DNA from: Roseococcus suduntuyensis
GTDB taxonomy: Bacteria; Pseudomonadota; Alphaproteobacteria; Acetobacterales; Acetobacteraceae
DNA length: 64,000 nt
Direction of reading: 5' to 3'
Assembly (NCBI RefSeq): GCF_014196305.1
Contig: NZ_JACIDJ010000001.1
Location: 978,290-1,042,289 of the forward strand
Part shown: positions 63,208 through 64,000 of the stretch, in pieces
Layout of the letters: the number at the start of each line of letters is the position of its first letter
How positions within the stretch are numbered: the stretch's first letter is position 1
Translations under genes and position numbers: made by a program
The notes under the pieces: model-generated
Told to the model about the DNA's origin: nothing
The model's database searches: none
Seen by the model: only the letters and a program-made list of their open reading frames with translations

Positions 63208-63221
63208 TGATCAATTGATCA
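63208..63221. promoter_or_regulatory. Perfect 14-bp palindrome, probable TetR operator
   Basis: TGATCAATTGATCA is its own reverse complement and lies in the 98-base gap between the FAD subunit gene (minus) and the TetR gene (plus). Such sites are typical of TetR-family repressors next to divergent target genes. I expect autoregulation plus control of the hydroxylase/TRAP operon. Confidence 0.65.
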
Positions 63222-63261
63222 GCGGCGGGCAGCATGTTGTCAAGCGAGAGGAAGCAGAGGT

Positions 63262-63873
63262 TTGGACGGACCCCCGCCGCCATCGCCACGCCGCCGGCTG
63301 GAGCCCGAGGCGCGGCGCGAACAGATCCTGGACGCCGCCGTGGCCCATTTCGCCGAGGTGGGGCTGGGCGGCACCACGCGTGACCTCGCGCGACGCGCGG
63401 GCGTGACCCAGGCGCTGGTCTACCAGTATTTCGGCAGCAAGGCGGAGCTGACCGAGGCCGTCTTCGCCCGTGTCTACCTGGGCCGGCTGGAACCCGGCTG
63501 GCCCGACGCCATCCGCGACCGCGCCACCCCTATCGAGGCCCGCCTCTGCGCCTTCTATGCCGAATACACCCGCGCCATCTTCACCTATGAGTGGATGCGC
63601 ATCTTCATGTGGGCGGGGCTGACCGGCGAGGTGCTGAACCGCCGCTACCTCGACCATGTGGGCGAACGCCTGCTGGCGCCGCTGCGCGAGGAGATCGCGG
63701 CGAGCCCTGGCCTCATGGCCCCCTCCATGGAGGACATGTGGAACCTCCATGGTGGCATCGTCTATATCGGCATCCGCCGCTTCATCTACCATCTGCCCAC
63801 GCCGGAGGACCCCGCGCCGGCCATCGCCTCCGCGGTGCGGCGCTTCCTGGCGGGGCTTGCCGCGCCCGCTTGA
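63262..63873 (+). CDS. TetR-family transcriptional regulator
   Basis: 203 residues. N-terminal HTH: RREQILDAAVAHFAEVGLGG then TTRDLARRAGVTQALVYQYFGSKAEL (residues about 19-65). C-terminal ligand domain not assignable. TTG start at 63262 with GCAGAGG upstream; no suitable ATG is present. Divergent from the molybdenum hydroxylase operon, with the palindrome between. Confidence 0.88.
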   Translation: MDGPPPPSPRRRLEPEARREQILDAAVAHFAEVGLGGTTRDLARRAGVTQALVYQYFGSKAELTEAVFARVYLGRLEPGWPDAIRDRATPIEARLCAFYAEYTRAIFTYEWMRIFMWAGLTGEVLNRRYLDHVGERLLAPLREEIAASPGLMAPSMEDMWNLHGGIVYIGIRRFIYHLPTPEDPAPAIASAVRRFLAGLAAPA

Positions 63874-63932
63874 ATCCGGGCCGCGCGCCGCGCATATCGC
63901 CGCCGCCCAAGACCTTTGTTGAGGACCAGATC

Positions 63933-64000
63933 ATGACCGAATCCGTCGAACGGCACAGCTTCGGCGCCGAGGTGGGCCGGCTGCTGGACCTGGTGGTCCA
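63933..64000 (+). CDS. htpG: Molecular chaperone HtpG, N-terminal fragment
   Basis: Only the first 22 codons are in the window: MTESVERHSFGAEVGRLLDL and VV. The FGAEVGRLLDLVV stretch matches the start of Hsp90-family HtpG. Cut by the right edge, so identity is provisional. Confidence 0.75.
   Translation, partial: MTESVERHSFGAEVGRLLDLVV

Overview
The window is high-GC, densely packed DNA with an alphaproteobacterial gene set: a GcrA cell-cycle regulator, clustered GANTC (CcrM-type) sites, a GlnK-AmtB pair, plant-type glutamate-cysteine ligase, UbiA/UbiH ubiquinone enzymes and many periplasmic solute-binding proteins (branched-chain amino acid ABC, Bug/TTT, TRAP, family 5). Gene content and codon use fit a chromosome of an Acetobacteraceae/Rhodospirillales bacterium (Roseomonas-like). 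That placement is inference from gene types, not from a database match. I see no rRNA, tRNA, CRISPR array, prophage or transposase.

Layout. 1-8.5 kb (minus): two runs of overlapping housekeeping genes, maoC-LOG-ribF-ileS-lspA-DUF3035-M16 and ubiA-methyltransferase-repeat protein. 8.5-13.5 kb (plus): rsmE-gshA-coaBC-dut-moeB-dsrE. 13.5-18.6 kb (plus): a complete livHMGF-livK transporter. 18.6-23.9 kb (minus): an OprB-like porin with a Zur-type operator, two DMT transporters, gcrA with a GANTC/DnaA-box upstream region, and an aminotransferase. 23.9-29.2 kb: a divergent GGT-like lipoprotein and DsbA-like protein, then an M14-type deacylase, FAH-family hydrolase, YdhR-like protein and SDR. 29.2-34.6 kb: a candidate structured RNA and a divergent exopolysaccharide locus (DUF4214, two glycosyltransferases, manC). 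34.6-42 kb: DUF4189 protein, LysR, Bug protein, enoyl-CoA hydratase, ADP-forming acyl-CoA ligase, 2OG-Fe dioxygenase and LutA-like protein. 42-46.5 kb: amtB-glnK with a sigma-54-like promoter, UbiH, and two tandem paralogous small exported proteins. 46.5-53.7 kb: peptide-type binding protein, DUF971, Trm112-like, LON-domain and thioredoxin/TPR proteins, a three-subunit nitrile hydratase-like set coupled to an MFS transporter, and a YqaA protein. 53.9-63.9 kb: succinate-semialdehyde dehydrogenase plus intradiol dioxygenase, convergent with a six-gene molybdenum-hydroxylase/TRAP operon facing a TetR gene. htpG starts at the right edge.

The most unusual structure is a dispersed family of about 45-58 bp intergenic repeats built around GATTCAC at one end and GATC-G/C at the other, with hairpin-forming interiors. 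I count 12 copies at seven loci, often in tandem. They sit on gene edges: they carry the GTG start of dut, encode the C-terminal tail of the iron-sulfur subunit at 61.8 kb, and touch the stop codons of a LysR gene and a dioxygenase. Every copy carries at least one GANTC site.

Other points: a near-perfect Zur box before a porin gene, a GNRA-capped hairpin plus intrinsic terminator in a gene-free gap at 29.3 kb, a split-beta nitrile hydratase/thiocyanate hydrolase-like cluster with no activator gene, a GGT-like lipoprotein without the catalytic threonine motif, and an SDR without the catalytic tyrosine.
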